Shown: piece after piece, positions 27,055-36,799 of the stretch
How positions within the stretch are numbered: position 1 is the stretch's first letter
How the letters are laid out: each line of letters opens with the position of its first letter
DNA from: an uncultured Thalassolituus sp.
Lineage (GTDB): Bacteria > Pseudomonadota > Gammaproteobacteria > Pseudomonadales > Oceanobacteraceae
Direction: 5' to 3'
Length of the DNA: 64,000 nucleotides
NCBI RefSeq assembly: GCF_950066645.1
Contig: NZ_CATMFB010000013.1
Location: 56,447 to 120,446 of the forward strand
Position numbers and translations under genes: made by a program
The notes under the pieces: generated by a model
What the model was told of the DNA's origin: nothing
Database searches by the model: none
The model's input: only the letters and a program-made list of their open reading frames with translations

Positions 27055-27240
27055 CAGGTAAATGACAGACTCTGTTCTCGTTGTCCGCAGGGCTTTTATT
27101 CTTGTTGTCGCTCTGCGCTGTCTGCTCAATCTTCTTATTAGACGTGGTGCTGTAGTGGCGGGCGTTTACGCCTTCTTATCACCGGCATATTGATAATAGT
27201 TACAGCAACGGGGAAAGAAAGGCGGTATCGAGAAAATACA
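27055..27240 (-). ncRNA. Candidate A-rich small RNA between dapD and nth
   Basis: The 384-base gene-free stretch 26964-27347 holds, on the minus strand, four AAN/ARN-type runs: ATAAGAAG (27179-27172), AATAAGAAG (27139-27131), AACAAGAATAAA (27106-27095) and AACGAGAAC (27082-27074). They precede a strong terminator (27054-27022). A small GGCG-TAAA-CGCC hairpin is at 27172-27161. Repeated AAN motifs are what the Hfq distal face and the Hfq/Crc complex bind in CrcZ/CrcY-type RNAs. No convincing promoter could be chosen, so the 5' end is unknown. Confidence is low to moderate. Confidence 0.35.
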
Positions 27241-27317
27241 CAAAATATACGTTCAGCAATTACAAACGGGTTACGTCAATTACATTGGGAAGACGAGCGG
27301 AAGAAAGGAGAAGGGGG

Positions 27318-27341
27318 CTGGCCACCCGGAAGGATGGCCAG
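27318..27341 (-). terminator. Hairpin after dapD
   Basis: On the minus strand CTGGCCATCC-ttcc-GGGTGGCCAG forms a 10-base-pair stem with one G-T pair, 7 bases after the dapD stop; the following sequence is pyrimidine-rich (CCCCCTTCTCCTTTCTT). Confidence 0.6.
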
Positions 27342-27347
27342 TACAGA

Positions 27348-28376
27348 TCAGTTGTTCGCGTGCAGTTCTTCGTTCAGAGCAATAGCGCTCTTGTTTGTTA
27401 CACACTGAACAGCGCCGCTGATCGAGTCACGACGGAAAAGCAGGTCTGCTTTTCCAGCGAGGTCACGGCCTTTTACTACTTCAACGACATTTTTCTGATC
27501 GTCGAGGAGCTGAATCTTAGTACCAGCCGTCACATAGAGGCCTGCTTCGACAGTGCAGCGGTCACCCAGTGGGATACCGATACCCGCGTTAGCGCCGATA
27601 AGGCATTTTTCACCCACTGAAATGATGATGTTACCGCCACCAGACAGAGTGCCCATGGTTGAACAGCCACCACCAAGGTCAGAGCCGTCACCGACAACCA
27701 CACCTGCAGAGATTCGGCCTTCAACCATAGAAACGCCCAGCGTACCGGCATTAAAGTTGACGAAACCTTCATGCATGATGGTCGTACCTTCACCAATGTG
27801 TGCACCCAGGCGAACACGGGCGGTGTGCGCGATACGTACGCCGCTTGGTACGACGTAATCGGTCATACGTGGGAATTTATCAACACTGTTAACGGACAGA
27901 AGCTCACCGTTCAGGCGCGCCTGCAGTTGTGCATCCGCCAGCTCGTTCAGGTCGATCGCGCCCTGATTGGTCCAGGCAACGTTTGGCAGAAGCCCGAAGA
28001 TGCCTGCCAGGTTCACACCGTGCGGTTTCACCAGACGGTGCGAGAGCAGGTGAAGCTTGAGGTAAACTTCTGGTGTTGATGATGCCTGATCATCGGTGGC
28101 CAGTACCGTGACAACCACTGGACGCTTACTCTCGGTGCACGCACGTGCAAGCGCTGCCTGACCTGCGTCTGCGCCTTCGACGGCTACAGCAAACGCACTC
28201 AGCTGATCTGCAGTGACAGTCAGGGCTTCATTGCCGCCCTGATAACCAAGTGTTGAGCGCGCAGCGTCTACCAGAGCGTCTGCCGGGTTAAGAAGTGGCT
28301 TCTGATAAAAAACTTCGAGCCATTCGCCTTTGCTGTTGTGTGTACCAACACCAATGGCCAGTGCAAATGTGGTCAT
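27348..28376 (-). CDS. dapD: Tetrahydrodipicolinate N-succinyltransferase
   Basis: 342 residues; transfers succinyl from CoA to tetrahydrodipicolinate in lysine and meso-diaminopimelate synthesis. It belongs to the longer DapD type found in Pseudomonas and Acinetobacter rather than the 274-residue E. coli type. The C-terminal half shows a left-handed beta-helix with hexapeptide periodicity (IAHTARVRLGAHIGEGTTIMHEG, VGDGSDLGGGCSTMGTLSGGGN, IGANAGIGIPLGDRCTVEAGLYV). Lies 23 bases after the YffB-like gene, the same order as in Pseudomonas. Confidence 0.96.
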   Translation of the reverse strand: MTTFALAIGVGTHNSKGEWLEVFYQKPLLNPADALVDAARSTLGYQGGNEALTVTADQLSAFAVAVEGADAGQAALARACTESKRPVVVTVLATDDQASSTPEVYLKLHLLSHRLVKPHGVNLAGIFGLLPNVAWTNQGAIDLNELADAQLQARLNGELLSVNSVDKFPRMTDYVVPSGVRIAHTARVRLGAHIGEGTTIMHEGFVNFNAGTLGVSMVEGRISAGVVVGDGSDLGGGCSTMGTLSGGGNIIISVGEKCLIGANAGIGIPLGDRCTVEAGLYVTAGTKIQLLDDQKNVVEVVKGRDLAGKADLLFRRDSISGAVQCVTNKSAIALNEELHANN

Positions 28377-28399
28377 GAGTGATCCTCAGTGTCTGTGTT

Positions 28400-28744
28400 T
28401 TATTTGAATCGTGCGGCGTAGTCATCGGCCTTAAACCCGAGAATACGCTCGCTGCCCGTGTCCAGCAGAGGACGCTTGATAATGGATGGGTTCTCCAGCA
28501 TGACCTGACGTGCCATTGCGGTATCCATATTTTCCCGGGTGTTGTCATCCAGTTTGCGCCAGGTAGTCCCGCGACGGTTAATCAGTTCATCCCATTCATG
28601 TTGGGACAACCAGCTGTCGAGCAGAGTCTCTGGCAGGCCTTCCTTTTTGTAGTCATGGAAGTGATAACTGATACCTGCTTCATCTAGCCATTTCATGGCC
28701 TTCTTCATTGTGTCGCAGTTTTTGATGCCATACAGGGTAAACAC
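28400..28744 (-). CDS. ArsC/Spx-family thiol reductase-like protein (YffB-like)
   Basis: 114 residues, thioredoxin-like ArsC fold. One Cys in the N-terminal loop (YGIKNCDTMKKAMKWLDE, Cys10) and the arginine-containing SIIKRPLLD segment near 85-95 match YffB/ArsC-related proteins. It is not a typical arsenate reductase: the HNPRCSKSR loop of true ArsC is absent (compare the arsC gene at 55965-56315). Function in vivo is unknown; it usually sits next to dapD, as here. Confidence 0.9.
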   Translation of the reverse strand: MFTLYGIKNCDTMKKAMKWLDEAGISYHFHDYKKEGLPETLLDSWLSQHEWDELINRRGTTWRKLDDNTRENMDTAMARQVMLENPSIIKRPLLDTGSERILGFKADDYAARFK

Positions 28745-28950
28745 CTTTGGGTCTCCTATTACTGTCGGGCGAAACCGGGGAGCGAAGAATACCAGATGGG
28801 AGGCACTCGATCAGCTGCTAATCGGAGCTGGCCTGAAGGGGTGCAGGATATTAATCAGCCAAATGGCCTATTTGGATATCATTACGGGTGCCAGATCGTG
28901 GAAATTCCTGACCGTCGTACTAGGCTTATCCGGCATTGGAGGTGAAATGT

Positions 28951-30957
28951 ATGAAATTCCTGTCACGACTGAGTATCCGCGATAAGCTGTTTTTGCTGGT
29001 ACTCCCCCCTGTTATCGCACTGCTGCTCACTGACCTGCGTAACCTGCAGGAAGCGGGTGAGGACATCAGTGGATATGAGTCGGTCAAAGTTCTGGTTGAG
29101 ATAACTCAACTGAATAGCGCTCTGGCGCATGAACTGCAGAAAGAGCGGGGCATGTCAGCCGGTTATCTGGGGAGTAAAGGCGCTGCTTTTGGAGATGCAT
29201 TACCGGGGCAGCGACGCCTGGCGGACGATCGTCTCAATGCCTGGAATGAGTATGTCACCACCCATGATTTCAGTGGCTATCCGGATGTGAAAATTCTCGT
29301 TGAAAATGCGCGGGATGGTTTCCAGCGTCTGGCACAGATACGCTCAGGTGTGAGCGATCAGACCACGTCACTCAAAGATACCCTTGGCTTTTACACTACG
29401 AACATTGCTCATCTTCTGGCTGTGCCAGCCAAAGCCACCCTGTACACCAATGATTCCGATCTCTCGCGTCGCCTTCAGGCCTACTACAGCTTTCTGCAGG
29501 GTAAAGAACGTTCTGGCATTGAGCGGGCAGTATTATCGAACGCTTTCGGAGCAGACAGGTTCGCCCCCGGTCTGCATACACGCTTTGTCCGGCTGGTGTC
29601 TGAGCAGGATGCCTATCTTGGCAGTTTCGTTGCTTTTTCCCGGGCTGGGGAAGCTGCTGAATATAATCAGTTCCTGCAATCTTCCGCCCACAAGGATGTC
29701 GTCGCGCTGCGTGAACTCGCTGAGCAGCGGGCTGAGACGGGTGGTTTTGGCGTTGCTGCCGCTGACTGGTTCCGCAAGGCGACTACCCGGATCAATGCGC
29801 TGAAGGCCATGGAAGATACTTTGAGTACCGGGCTGGTTAATCAGGCGACTCAGGCGCTGAATGCGGCGGAAAGTCGTTTCACTATGATCCTGATCATGAC
29901 ACTGGCGATCATTATTGGCGCTGTGGTGATTACTGTCGGGATTCTTAAAGGCCTGCTCAGTCAGATCTCTGCGTTGTCCAAAGCGGTGCGTCGTATGGCT
30001 AATGACTTTAATCTGCATGAGCCAGCTAAGGTGTTTTCAGAAGATGAGTTGGGCAGAGCAGCAGCAGACTTTAATCATATGCAGGCAGAATTTGCGGGTA
30101 TGGTACGAAGTATTGAGAATATTTCGCAGCACCTGACACTGATCGCAATGCAGAATCATGTGACCATTTCACTGAGTACCAAGGGGATGGTTCAGCAGCA
30201 GGACGAGACCGGCTCTATTGTCACCGCGGTTACTGAGTTAGAGCAGGCGACCCGTGAGATTGCCAGTAACATCCAGACCATGGCAGACCGCTCTGATATT
30301 GCGAATGGAGTGATCCGTAAAAGTGGTGTGGTTGTGCAGAACAGCGTTGAGCGGATTGCCAGCCTTAACGACAGTATGGCTAACGTCTCCCGTGCGATTA
30401 AAGAGCTGCATGACAGCAGCGACTCGATTGGTGGTGTGCTGAGTGTGATCAAGGCCATTGCCGAACAGACAAACTTACTGGCTCTTAATGCCGCGATCGA
30501 AGCCGCACGGGCAGGCGAACAGGGCCGCGGTTTTGCTGTGGTGGCTGACGAAGTGCGGACTCTCGCCCAGCGTACCCAGGATTCAACCGCAGAAATCGAA
30601 CAGATCGTAGGGAAATTCCAGAAAGAGGCACGCTCCGCGTTTAACGCTGTGGATGAGTCTCAGAAGTCAGTCGATGAAACGGTTCAGCTCGCTGACACAT
30701 TGAGCCAGGAGCTGAGTAATATCCGCGATGCGGTCACTGAGATCCGCGACATGTCAGATCAGGTGGCGGCTGCCGCGGAAGAGCAGGTTCAGACGAATCA
30801 GGAAGTGTCCCGTAGTATTTCCAGCATTCACGATATTTCGCGGCACACTGCGGCAACGGGTGACTTTATGCGGAAAACGGCAAAAGAGCAGCGTGAGCTG
30901 GCAGCCGACCTGAAAGCTCAGGCCGCGCGCTTTGATCTTGGGCCAGCCGGTCACTGA
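28951..30957 (+). CDS. Methyl-accepting chemotaxis protein with NIT sensor domain
   Basis: 668 residues from ATG 28951, which has GGAGGTGA 5 bases upstream. TM1 is near 10-28, followed by a NIT (nitrate/nitrite-type) helical sensor about 45-290 ([19 protein letters not shown] and [14 protein letters not shown] are typical), TM2 about 308-328, HAMP, and the MCP signalling domain with [20 protein letters not shown] near 505-525. It may report nitrate/nitrite to the chemotaxis array; the ligand is inference from the domain. It converges with the next gene with no bases between the two stop codons. Confidence 0.93.
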   Translation: MKFLSRLSIRDKLFLLVLPPVIALLLTDLRNLQEAGEDISGYESVKVLVEITQLNSALAHELQKERGMSAGYLGSKGAAFGDALPGQRRLADDRLNAWNEYVTTHDFSGYPDVKILVENARDGFQRLAQIRSGVSDQTTSLKDTLGFYTTNIAHLLAVPAKATLYTNDSDLSRRLQAYYSFLQGKERSGIERAVLSNAFGADRFAPGLHTRFVRLVSEQDAYLGSFVAFSRAGEAAEYNQFLQSSAHKDVVALRELAEQRAETGGFGVAAADWFRKATTRINALKAMEDTLSTGLVNQATQALNAAESRFTMILIMTLAIIIGAVVITVGILKGLLSQISALSKAVRRMANDFNLHEPAKVFSEDELGRAAADFNHMQAEFAGMVRSIENISQHLTLIAMQNHVTISLSTKGMVQQQDETGSIVTAVTELEQATREIASNIQTMADRSDIANGVIRKSGVVVQNSVERIASLNDSMANVSRAIKELHDSSDSIGGVLSVIKAIAEQTNLLALNAAIEAARAGEQGRGFAVVADEVRTLAQRTQDSTAEIEQIVGKFQKEARSAFNAVDESQKSVDETVQLADTLSQELSNIRDAVTEIRDMSDQVAAAAEEQVQTNQEVSRSISSIHDISRHTAATGDFMRKTAKEQRELAADLKAQAARFDLGPAGH

Positions 30958-32202
30958 TCAGACGATGGTCAGACGTCGGGAGGACTCCAGCGGAGTGGAT
31001 TGTCCTTCCTGCTCTCTGTATACCGGCCACCAGTCAGTAATTCTGCCATTGTCATAGACTGCAATCTGACCAAACTGCTGGAATACGGCCGCGGTGTGAC
31101 GCGGTCGGAAGAACAGAAAATCATCCTCACCTAAACGCGTGCCTGCAGTCAGTCCATAGAGCTCCTGATTGCTGGACCGGCCATGAAGCCTTACCCGTTG
31201 CGCTCCCTCCGGATAGCAGGGCTGCGCAATCCAGTTACCCCCGTATATATAGGCCGCATTCCGGGGGAGAATTCCAATCGCACGGCATAATGCAGAGAGT
31301 GCGGGCGAGAGAGGGACTTCCGGCTTGCTGACTTTTCTCAGTACCGGGGCGGCAATGAATGCAGACGGCTGGCGCTCTTCATCATCCGTGATATCCAGTG
31401 ACAACGGCTTGATCAGAGCGGCACCGGCTGAGATTTCAGAAGCGTGACTACTTTCTGAATACAGACTGTAAGTGGTGCTGCTGCCTGTGTTGAGCGTTAA
31501 CTGGAGTAGTGCTTCACTGCCCAGTTCGTCTTCGATGGCCCGGATAAAATTCAGATAGCGCCCTTTAGCGTCCGCAAAGGCTTTCGCTGGCCCTCCCAGA
31601 TATCCCGGCATTTTCGGAATGTGCGCTTCGTAGCCCATCAGACTGGTTAACGTCAGATGGCGGGAGCGACCGATAAAATTGACGGCCTCAACCAGATCCG
31701 AGCTGCGGCGGAAACCACCACGGTGCAGGCCAACATCCAGCTCCAGACTGATACGGAGATTAAGGTTGCGCTCACTGGCAAAGGTTTCGTAGTCCTGAAG
31801 CCGCTCAGGAGAGTCAATCAGCCACTGCAGCTGCATTTCTGGGGCGAAACAGGCACAGGCGTTCTGTTGCTGATGCCAGTCGTAAAAATGCCTGACCGCG
31901 CGGATAGGAAACGGCTTACCCATCAGAATGTCAGCAGAAGGAACATGGCTTACAAGCTGCTTGAGAAAGGGCAGGTGGGTACACATCAGGCGCTGTGTTC
32001 CCGTCCGGCGCATAACATACTGCAACAGGGGAACTGAAGGCAGCGACTTGGTAATAAGCCGGTAGTCGAATCCTTTGTTCAGCACATCAATCAGGTGATC
32101 AATGTTGCGGTCCAGACGTTCCTTATCCAGCACCAGAGTCGGCGTACAGATGCCAGCGTTGTGCAGGGCATCAGTGATGGCCTCAAAATAAGGCTGATTC
32201 AT
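30958..32202 (-). CDS. PLP-dependent amino-acid aldolase/deaminase-like enzyme (DSD1 family)
   Basis: 414 residues. An alanine-racemase-like TIM barrel with the PLP Lys in RLITKSLPSVPL (about Lys52) and a C-terminal beta domain ending VYDNGRITDWWPVYREQEGQS. It resembles D-threonine aldolase and D-serine dehydratase type (DSD1). Typical features include ELDVGLHRGGFR and TLNTGSSTTYSLY. The expected His/Cys metal pair of true DSD1 enzymes is not obvious at the C-terminus, so the activity is uncertain. It stands alone. Confidence 0.82.
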   Translation of the reverse strand: MNQPYFEAITDALHNAGICTPTLVLDKERLDRNIDHLIDVLNKGFDYRLITKSLPSVPLLQYVMRRTGTQRLMCTHLPFLKQLVSHVPSADILMGKPFPIRAVRHFYDWHQQQNACACFAPEMQLQWLIDSPERLQDYETFASERNLNLRISLELDVGLHRGGFRRSSDLVEAVNFIGRSRHLTLTSLMGYEAHIPKMPGYLGGPAKAFADAKGRYLNFIRAIEDELGSEALLQLTLNTGSSTTYSLYSESSHASEISAGAALIKPLSLDITDDEERQPSAFIAAPVLRKVSKPEVPLSPALSALCRAIGILPRNAAYIYGGNWIAQPCYPEGAQRVRLHGRSSNQELYGLTAGTRLGEDDFLFFRPRHTAAVFQQFGQIAVYDNGRITDWWPVYREQEGQSTPLESSRRLTIV

Positions 32203-32309
32203 GGGGCACTCGTGTCTGATCAGACGCTGTTATTATTGTTGTAATTTGCTCAAAACTATACGTCTTGTGGCTCAATAAATCCACAACTCCCAGCACGTTG
32301 AACAAGAAT

Positions 32310-32843
32310 TCAGAAGAACAATCCTGCCTCGAGCTGCGCTTCCTCGGTCATCATGTCGCGACTCCATGGCGGATCGAACACGAGCTCGACTTCGACAGAA
32401 GTGACATTAGGGACTTTTGCGACACGGTATTTCACATCTGAAATAAGGACTGGGCCCATACCGCAGGTCGGGGCTGTCAGTGTCATCCGGATAGTCACTG
32501 CAGAATCATTGATATCGATTCCGTAGATAAGACCAAGATCCAGCAGATTGATAGGAATCTCGGGATCAAAGATGGTTTTCAGAGCCTGGCGGACCTGCTC
32601 TTCACGAACGACGCCATCGTCGTGCGGCTCAAAAACGATTTCTTCCGCTTCGAGACCTAATGCTGCGGCATCAGTACCGTCGACACGCATCATGTTGCCA
32701 TTAACCGTCACCGTGTAGTTACCACCAAGTGCCTGATTGATGGTCACGAAGGTGCCTGCATGAATCACAGTAGGCGTGCCAGATGGCACCATACGGGCTG
32801 GGCAGTTTTCGTGAGCGACAACCATACGGCGTTCGATGGACAT
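32310..32843 (-). CDS. sufT: Fe-S maturation protein SufT
   Basis: 177 residues, MIP18/DUF59 domain in the C-terminal two thirds (DPEIPINLLDLGLIYGI near 92-110, TLTAPTCGMGP near 125-135). SufT-family proteins help mature Fe-S clusters, especially on a subset of targets, under high demand. Unlike actinobacterial versions there is no N-terminal fusion, but the first 60 residues (RMVVAHENCPARMVPSGTP) are specific to this family. It is the last gene of the suf operon, after a 217-base repeat-bearing gap from sufA. Confidence 0.9.
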   Translation of the reverse strand: MSIERRMVVAHENCPARMVPSGTPTVIHAGTFVTINQALGGNYTVTVNGNMMRVDGTDAAALGLEAEEIVFEPHDDGVVREEQVRQALKTIFDPEIPINLLDLGLIYGIDINDSAVTIRMTLTAPTCGMGPVLISDVKYRVAKVPNVTSVEVELVFDPPWSRDMMTEEAQLEAGLFF

Positions 32844-32938
32844 GGACAGAACCTGGTAACGTTGAAAGAGACGATAGTTTATCAGGAAAGCGGGAAGGGC
32901 TTAATACTGTTGCAGTGGAGTAGGCCTGCTAAAGCGAA

Positions 32939-33023
32939 TGGACTCCCGCCTGCGCGGGAGTGACAGATATTGGGCGCTTATTGATCGATGGGCGTATGTC
33001 ATTTCCGCGAAGGCGGAAATCCA
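32939..33023. repeat. Pair of inverted dRS3/REP-like palindromes between sufA and sufT
   Basis: Copy 1, 32939-32965, contains CTCCCGCCTGCGCGGGAG; copy 2, 32998-33023, contains ATTTCCGCGAAGGCGGAAAT and lies in inverted orientation (GTCAT...TCCA against TGGAC...GTGACA). This matches the common TCCCGCC-N-GCGGGA intergenic repeat class of many Gram-negative genomes. The pair can form hairpins in the sufA-sufT message. Confidence 0.75.
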
Positions 33024-33060
33024 GCGTAATAAAAATTCGGAAGCAACAACGCAAGTAGCT

Positions 33061-33420
33061 TTATACGCTGAAGCTTTCGCCGCAGCCGCATAGATCCTTC
33101 GCATTCGGATTATTGAACTTAATGGTGCTATTCAACCCCTCACGCGTAAAGTCGATCTCAGTACCACGCACGTAAGCGCGCGCATCGGCGGCAACAAACA
33201 GAGTCACGTCATCCGCCACCTGAATCGCGTCGTCGCCCTCATCAGCACCGGTCACAAACTCCACGTCGTATTTAAAACCAGAGCAGCCGCTCTTTTTTAC
33301 GCCTAGACGAATACCGGCCATATCCGGGTTTTTCTTCAGCTGTTTGCGCACATGGACAATCGCCGCTTCGGTCATTGAGACGTCAGCTTTTGCATTTGGA
33401 TCGTATGTTTCGATACTCAT
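33061..33420 (-). CDS. sufA: Fe-S A-type carrier SufA
   Basis: 119 residues, the A-type carrier fold that ferries [2Fe-2S] or [4Fe-4S] clusters from the SufBCD scaffold. The three ligand Cys are present: Cys46 (SGCSGFKY), Cys111 and Cys113 (LCGCGESF). The order is unusual compared with E. coli sufABCDSE because sufA follows sufS. Gap to sufS is 12 bases. Confidence 0.94.
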   Translation of the reverse strand: MSIETYDPNAKADVSMTEAAIVHVRKQLKKNPDMAGIRLGVKKSGCSGFKYDVEFVTGADEGDDAIQVADDVTLFVAADARAYVRGTEIDFTREGLNSTIKFNNPNAKDLCGCGESFSV

Positions 33421-33432
33421 AATCGGATTACC

Positions 33433-34653
33433 TCAGAGCAAAAACATCTTGGCTTTTTCGAGCCCGGCAAACAGGCGCTCGACATCGTCCATAGTGTTGT
33501 AAAAACTGAACGATGCACGCACGGTACCCGGAATATTAAACTGGTTCATTATCGGCATGGCGCAGTGGTGACCAGTGCGCACGGCAATACCTTGCTGGTC
33601 GAGCAGGGTGCCAACATCAGCCGGGTGCGCACCATCCAGCAGGAAGCTGAACACGCTGGCTTTCTTCGGTGCGGTGCCGACTTTACGGATGCCGCCAATC
33701 TGATCGGCCAGTTCGTTGGCACGCACGAGCAGGGCGTTTTCATGATGCTCCAGAGCAACACGATCCAGACCATTCAGGTAGTTCACCGCGGCGGCTAAAC
33801 CAATGGCACCGGCAATGTTCGGCGTACCCGCTTCAAATTTATATGGCAACACGTTGTACGTTGTACCGTCGAATGAGCAGTGCTCAATCATTTCGCCACC
33901 GCCCTGATATGGCGGCATGGCGTTCAGTAATTCTTCTTTGCCGTACAGCACGCCGATACCGGTCGGGCCAAACAGTTTGTGACCAGAAAAAGCGTAAAAA
34001 TCAGCATCCAGCGCCTGCACATCGACGTTCCAGTGCGATACGGCCTGAGCACCGTCGACCAGCACTTTGGCACCGACTTCGTGAGCCATCTTAATGATGT
34101 CTTCCACGGGGTTAATGGTGCCCAGCGCATTGGATACATGCACGACCGAGACAAATTTTACTTTGTCGCTGAGCATCGAGGCGAAGGCCTCCATGTCCAG
34201 TTCGCCGGTATCTTTGACTGGAATCGGGCGTAACGTCGCTCCAGTCTGCTGACACAGCATCTGCCATGGCACGATGTTGGAATGGTGCTCCATACCGGTG
34301 ACAAGAATCTCGTCACCGGCCTGAATATGCTGGCGCCCCCAGGTGGCAGCCACCAGGTTAATTGATTCCGTGGTGCCACGCGTCCAGACAATCTCTTCGG
34401 CTTTATTGGCGTTTAAAAATGCCTGCAAGGTTTTGCGTGCGTCTTCAAAGTGCTGAGTCGCGCGGTCGCTCAGTGTGTGCGCACCACGGTGAACGTTCGA
34501 GTTATTCAGGCGATAGTAATCACTCAGAGCGTCGATTACAGATTGCGGTTTCTGTGTGGTCGCTCCGTTATCCAGATACACCAGCGGCTTGCCGTTAACG
34601 TCTTGGTTAAGCGCTGGAAATTGTGCACGGATCTCATTAATCGCCTGAGTCAT
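33433..34653 (-). CDS. sufS: Group II cysteine desulfurase SufS
   Basis: 406 residues, the same length as E. coli SufS. It supplies persulfide sulfur to the SufBCD complex. The PLP lysine is Lys226 (YAFSGHKLFGP) and the active-site cysteine is Cys364 (VRTGHHCAMPI), both at the E. coli positions. Separated from sufD by 2 bases. Its usual activator SufE or SufU is not encoded in the operon or elsewhere in the window. Confidence 0.97.
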   Translation of the reverse strand: MTQAINEIRAQFPALNQDVNGKPLVYLDNGATTQKPQSVIDALSDYYRLNNSNVHRGAHTLSDRATQHFEDARKTLQAFLNANKAEEIVWTRGTTESINLVAATWGRQHIQAGDEILVTGMEHHSNIVPWQMLCQQTGATLRPIPVKDTGELDMEAFASMLSDKVKFVSVVHVSNALGTINPVEDIIKMAHEVGAKVLVDGAQAVSHWNVDVQALDADFYAFSGHKLFGPTGIGVLYGKEELLNAMPPYQGGGEMIEHCSFDGTTYNVLPYKFEAGTPNIAGAIGLAAAVNYLNGLDRVALEHHENALLVRANELADQIGGIRKVGTAPKKASVFSFLLDGAHPADVGTLLDQQGIAVRTGHHCAMPIMNQFNIPGTVRASFSFYNTMDDVERLFAGLEKAKMFLL

Positions 34654-34655
34654 TC

Positions 34656-35972
34656 TTACAGCTCTCCGGTGAGTTGCGCAGACAGAGTATCTTCACGACC
34701 AAAACGTTTTGCCAGTTGCGGGCGCAGCCACAAGCCAACGGCCTCGTCGTTAAGGTCATTTAATAATTCGTTGATAAAACCAAAGCTCAGCATGACTTCT
34801 GCTTCTGCGGCACTGATGCCACGGCTTTGCAGGTAGAAGCGCGCTTTTTCTTCCAACTGAGCGACAGTGGCACCGTGGGCACACTGAACGTCGTCGGCGT
34901 AGATCTCAAGCTCAGGCTTGGTGTTAATCTCAGCGGTGTTGGTCAGCAGCAGGTTTTTGTTGCTCAGTTCTGCCAGCGTTTTCTGTGCGTCCGGATGAAT
35001 ATGAATACGGCCGTTAAAAATCGCTTTCGCTTTGTCGTTCATGATGCCGCGGAACACTTCATCGGTGGTGCAGTGCGCCACTTTGTGCTCAACGCAGGTA
35101 TGAAAATCGACAACTTGTTGGTTCTGCGGAACGTATACACCATTCATCTGGCAGTGCGATCCACCCACATTGTGGTTCACGACCACATCGTTGCGGGTGA
35201 GGGTAGTGCCCATGCCTAAATGAAAGCCTTCGTAGCGGGCATCACGTTGCAGGTCGATAAAGGTGCCGCCAATATGGAAAGCAGACTCGGCCATTAACTG
35301 CAGACGGTAGTGCACCAGTTTAGCGTTATCACCCACGCGGATTTCGGTCACGGCGTTGGTGAAGTTGTTCTGCTTACCAGCTTCGGTGTCGTCACCCGAG
35401 TAGTGCTCAATCACAGTCGCTTCTGCACCCTGCTCAAGAGCGATCAGCAATCGGGTATTCACCGTAAAGGCTTCGTCCCCTGATGTATTGGCGTAAACAA
35501 TGTGCAGTGGGTGTTCGAGGCGCTGATTTTTTTCAACCAGTACGAACAGACCATCGTTGATGCTGGCATCGTTAAGGTCGGCAAAGAGGTGGCCACGATC
35601 CGCTTTTACTTCACCCAGTAACGCGCGGATGGCTTCCTGTTGTTCAGGGCGGGCATCACGGAAACGTACGACCAGTTCCAGTGCGGCAGCATCTGACGCA
35701 GCGGTATCGAGTTCGCCGTTAGCGACAACAATACGCAGTGCTTGCAACCCAGGGATGACATCAGCATGCGCCTGTGCAGCGGGTGCTGCATTGGCAAAAC
35801 CGGTTTCAGTCAGGTTGTACAGCGAGGTGTATTTCCAGGCTTCGGTTTTACGTGTCGGTACAGTCGCTTCAGCGAATGCCCGCTGGCCACGCTCGTTAAT
35901 CGCACCGAGCCAGGTCAGCGAGCTGACGCTCTTGGCGAGCTCAAGCTGCTTGGTAATAAATTCGGCGGCCAT
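34656..35972 (-). CDS. sufD: Fe-S scaffold component SufD
   Basis: 438 residues, the right-handed beta-helix partner of SufB. Typical SufD features: EAWKYTSL near residue 42-50, NKAKAIFNGRIHIHPDAQKT in the core, and DDVQCAHGATVAQL with the conserved Cys-x-His. It helps assemble clusters together with SufB and SufC. Gaps of 1 and 2 bases on either side show tight coupling. Confidence 0.95.
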   Translation of the reverse strand: MAAEFITKQLELAKSVSSLTWLGAINERGQRAFAEATVPTRKTEAWKYTSLYNLTETGFANAAPAAQAHADVIPGLQALRIVVANGELDTAASDAAALELVVRFRDARPEQQEAIRALLGEVKADRGHLFADLNDASINDGLFVLVEKNQRLEHPLHIVYANTSGDEAFTVNTRLLIALEQGAEATVIEHYSGDDTEAGKQNNFTNAVTEIRVGDNAKLVHYRLQLMAESAFHIGGTFIDLQRDARYEGFHLGMGTTLTRNDVVVNHNVGGSHCQMNGVYVPQNQQVVDFHTCVEHKVAHCTTDEVFRGIMNDKAKAIFNGRIHIHPDAQKTLAELSNKNLLLTNTAEINTKPELEIYADDVQCAHGATVAQLEEKARFYLQSRGISAAEAEVMLSFGFINELLNDLNDEAVGLWLRPQLAKRFGREDTLSAQLTGEL

Positions 35973-35973
35973 C

Positions 35974-36735
35974 TCACTCAGCTCCGTTTCCGTTACCGTT
36001 TTCCAGCCAGCCGTAGCCTTTTTCTTCCAGCTCCAGCGCCAGTTCTTTACCGCCGGATTTCACGATGCGGCCATTCGCCAGAACGTGAACGTAGTCAGGC
36101 ACGATGTAGTCGAGCAGACGCTGGTAGTGGGTTACTACGATGAAGCTACGGTTTTCGTCGCGCATCGCGTTTACGCCTTCTGCAACCACCTGCAGGGCAT
36201 CAATATCCAGACCAGAGTCGGTTTCATCGAGAATGCACAGGCTTGGCTCCAGCAGCATCATCTGCATCAGCTCGTTGCGCTTTTTCTCGCCACCAGAAAA
36301 ACCTTCGTTAACGCCACGCTTGAGGAAGCTCTGATCAAGGTTAACGGCTTTGCACTTTTCACGTGCCAGCTTCAGAAACTGAACAGAATCCAGCGCAGGC
36401 TTACCTTGCTGCTCACGCACGGCATCAACAGACGCTTTCAGGAATTCGAGGTTCGATACGCCAGGGATTTCGACCGGATACTGGAATGCCAGAAACAGAC
36501 CTTCGCGTGCCCGCTCTTCTGGATCAAGATCAAGAATATCTTTGCCATTCAGCGTGGCAGAACCGCCAGTCACTTCATAGCCTTCACGACCCGCCAGTAC
36601 GTTACCCAGGGTACTTTTACCTGCACCGTTCGGACCCATGATGGCATGTACTTCGCCCGGGCCGATGTTCAGGTTCAGGCCTTTGAGGATTTCTTTTTCT
36701 TCAACGCGGGCCTTGAGGTCTTTAATCTCGATCAT
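35974..36735 (-). CDS. sufC: Fe-S assembly ATPase SufC
   Basis: 253 residues, ABC ATPase of the SufBCD scaffold. Walker A GPNGAGKSTLGN (35-46), signature SGGEKKR near 143-149, Walker B CILDETDSGLD near 165-175 are intact. The ATPase activity drives conformational change in SufB-SufD and iron entry. It starts 329 bases after the sufB stop, an unusually wide gap filled with inverted repeats (see 36800-37064). Confidence 0.97.
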   Translation of the reverse strand: MIEIKDLKARVEEKEILKGLNLNIGPGEVHAIMGPNGAGKSTLGNVLAGREGYEVTGGSATLNGKDILDLDPEERAREGLFLAFQYPVEIPGVSNLEFLKASVDAVREQQGKPALDSVQFLKLAREKCKAVNLDQSFLKRGVNEGFSGGEKKRNELMQMMLLEPSLCILDETDSGLDIDALQVVAEGVNAMRDENRSFIVVTHYQRLLDYIVPDYVHVLANGRIVKSGGKELALELEEKGYGWLENGNGNGAE

Positions 36736-36799
36736 TTCTTTAACCTTTTGTCTGGTGGCAGACGGTTAGTGTTCAATTTTCAAATTTTGATTTTTCGGT

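Noticed and set aside
26941..27129. 62-residue Arg-rich minus-strand frame in the dapD-nth gap, considered as a leader peptide
   Set aside because: It runs through a strong terminator hairpin and into the nth start, and nth is not an arginine gene. The terminator and A-rich motifs fit a non-coding RNA better.
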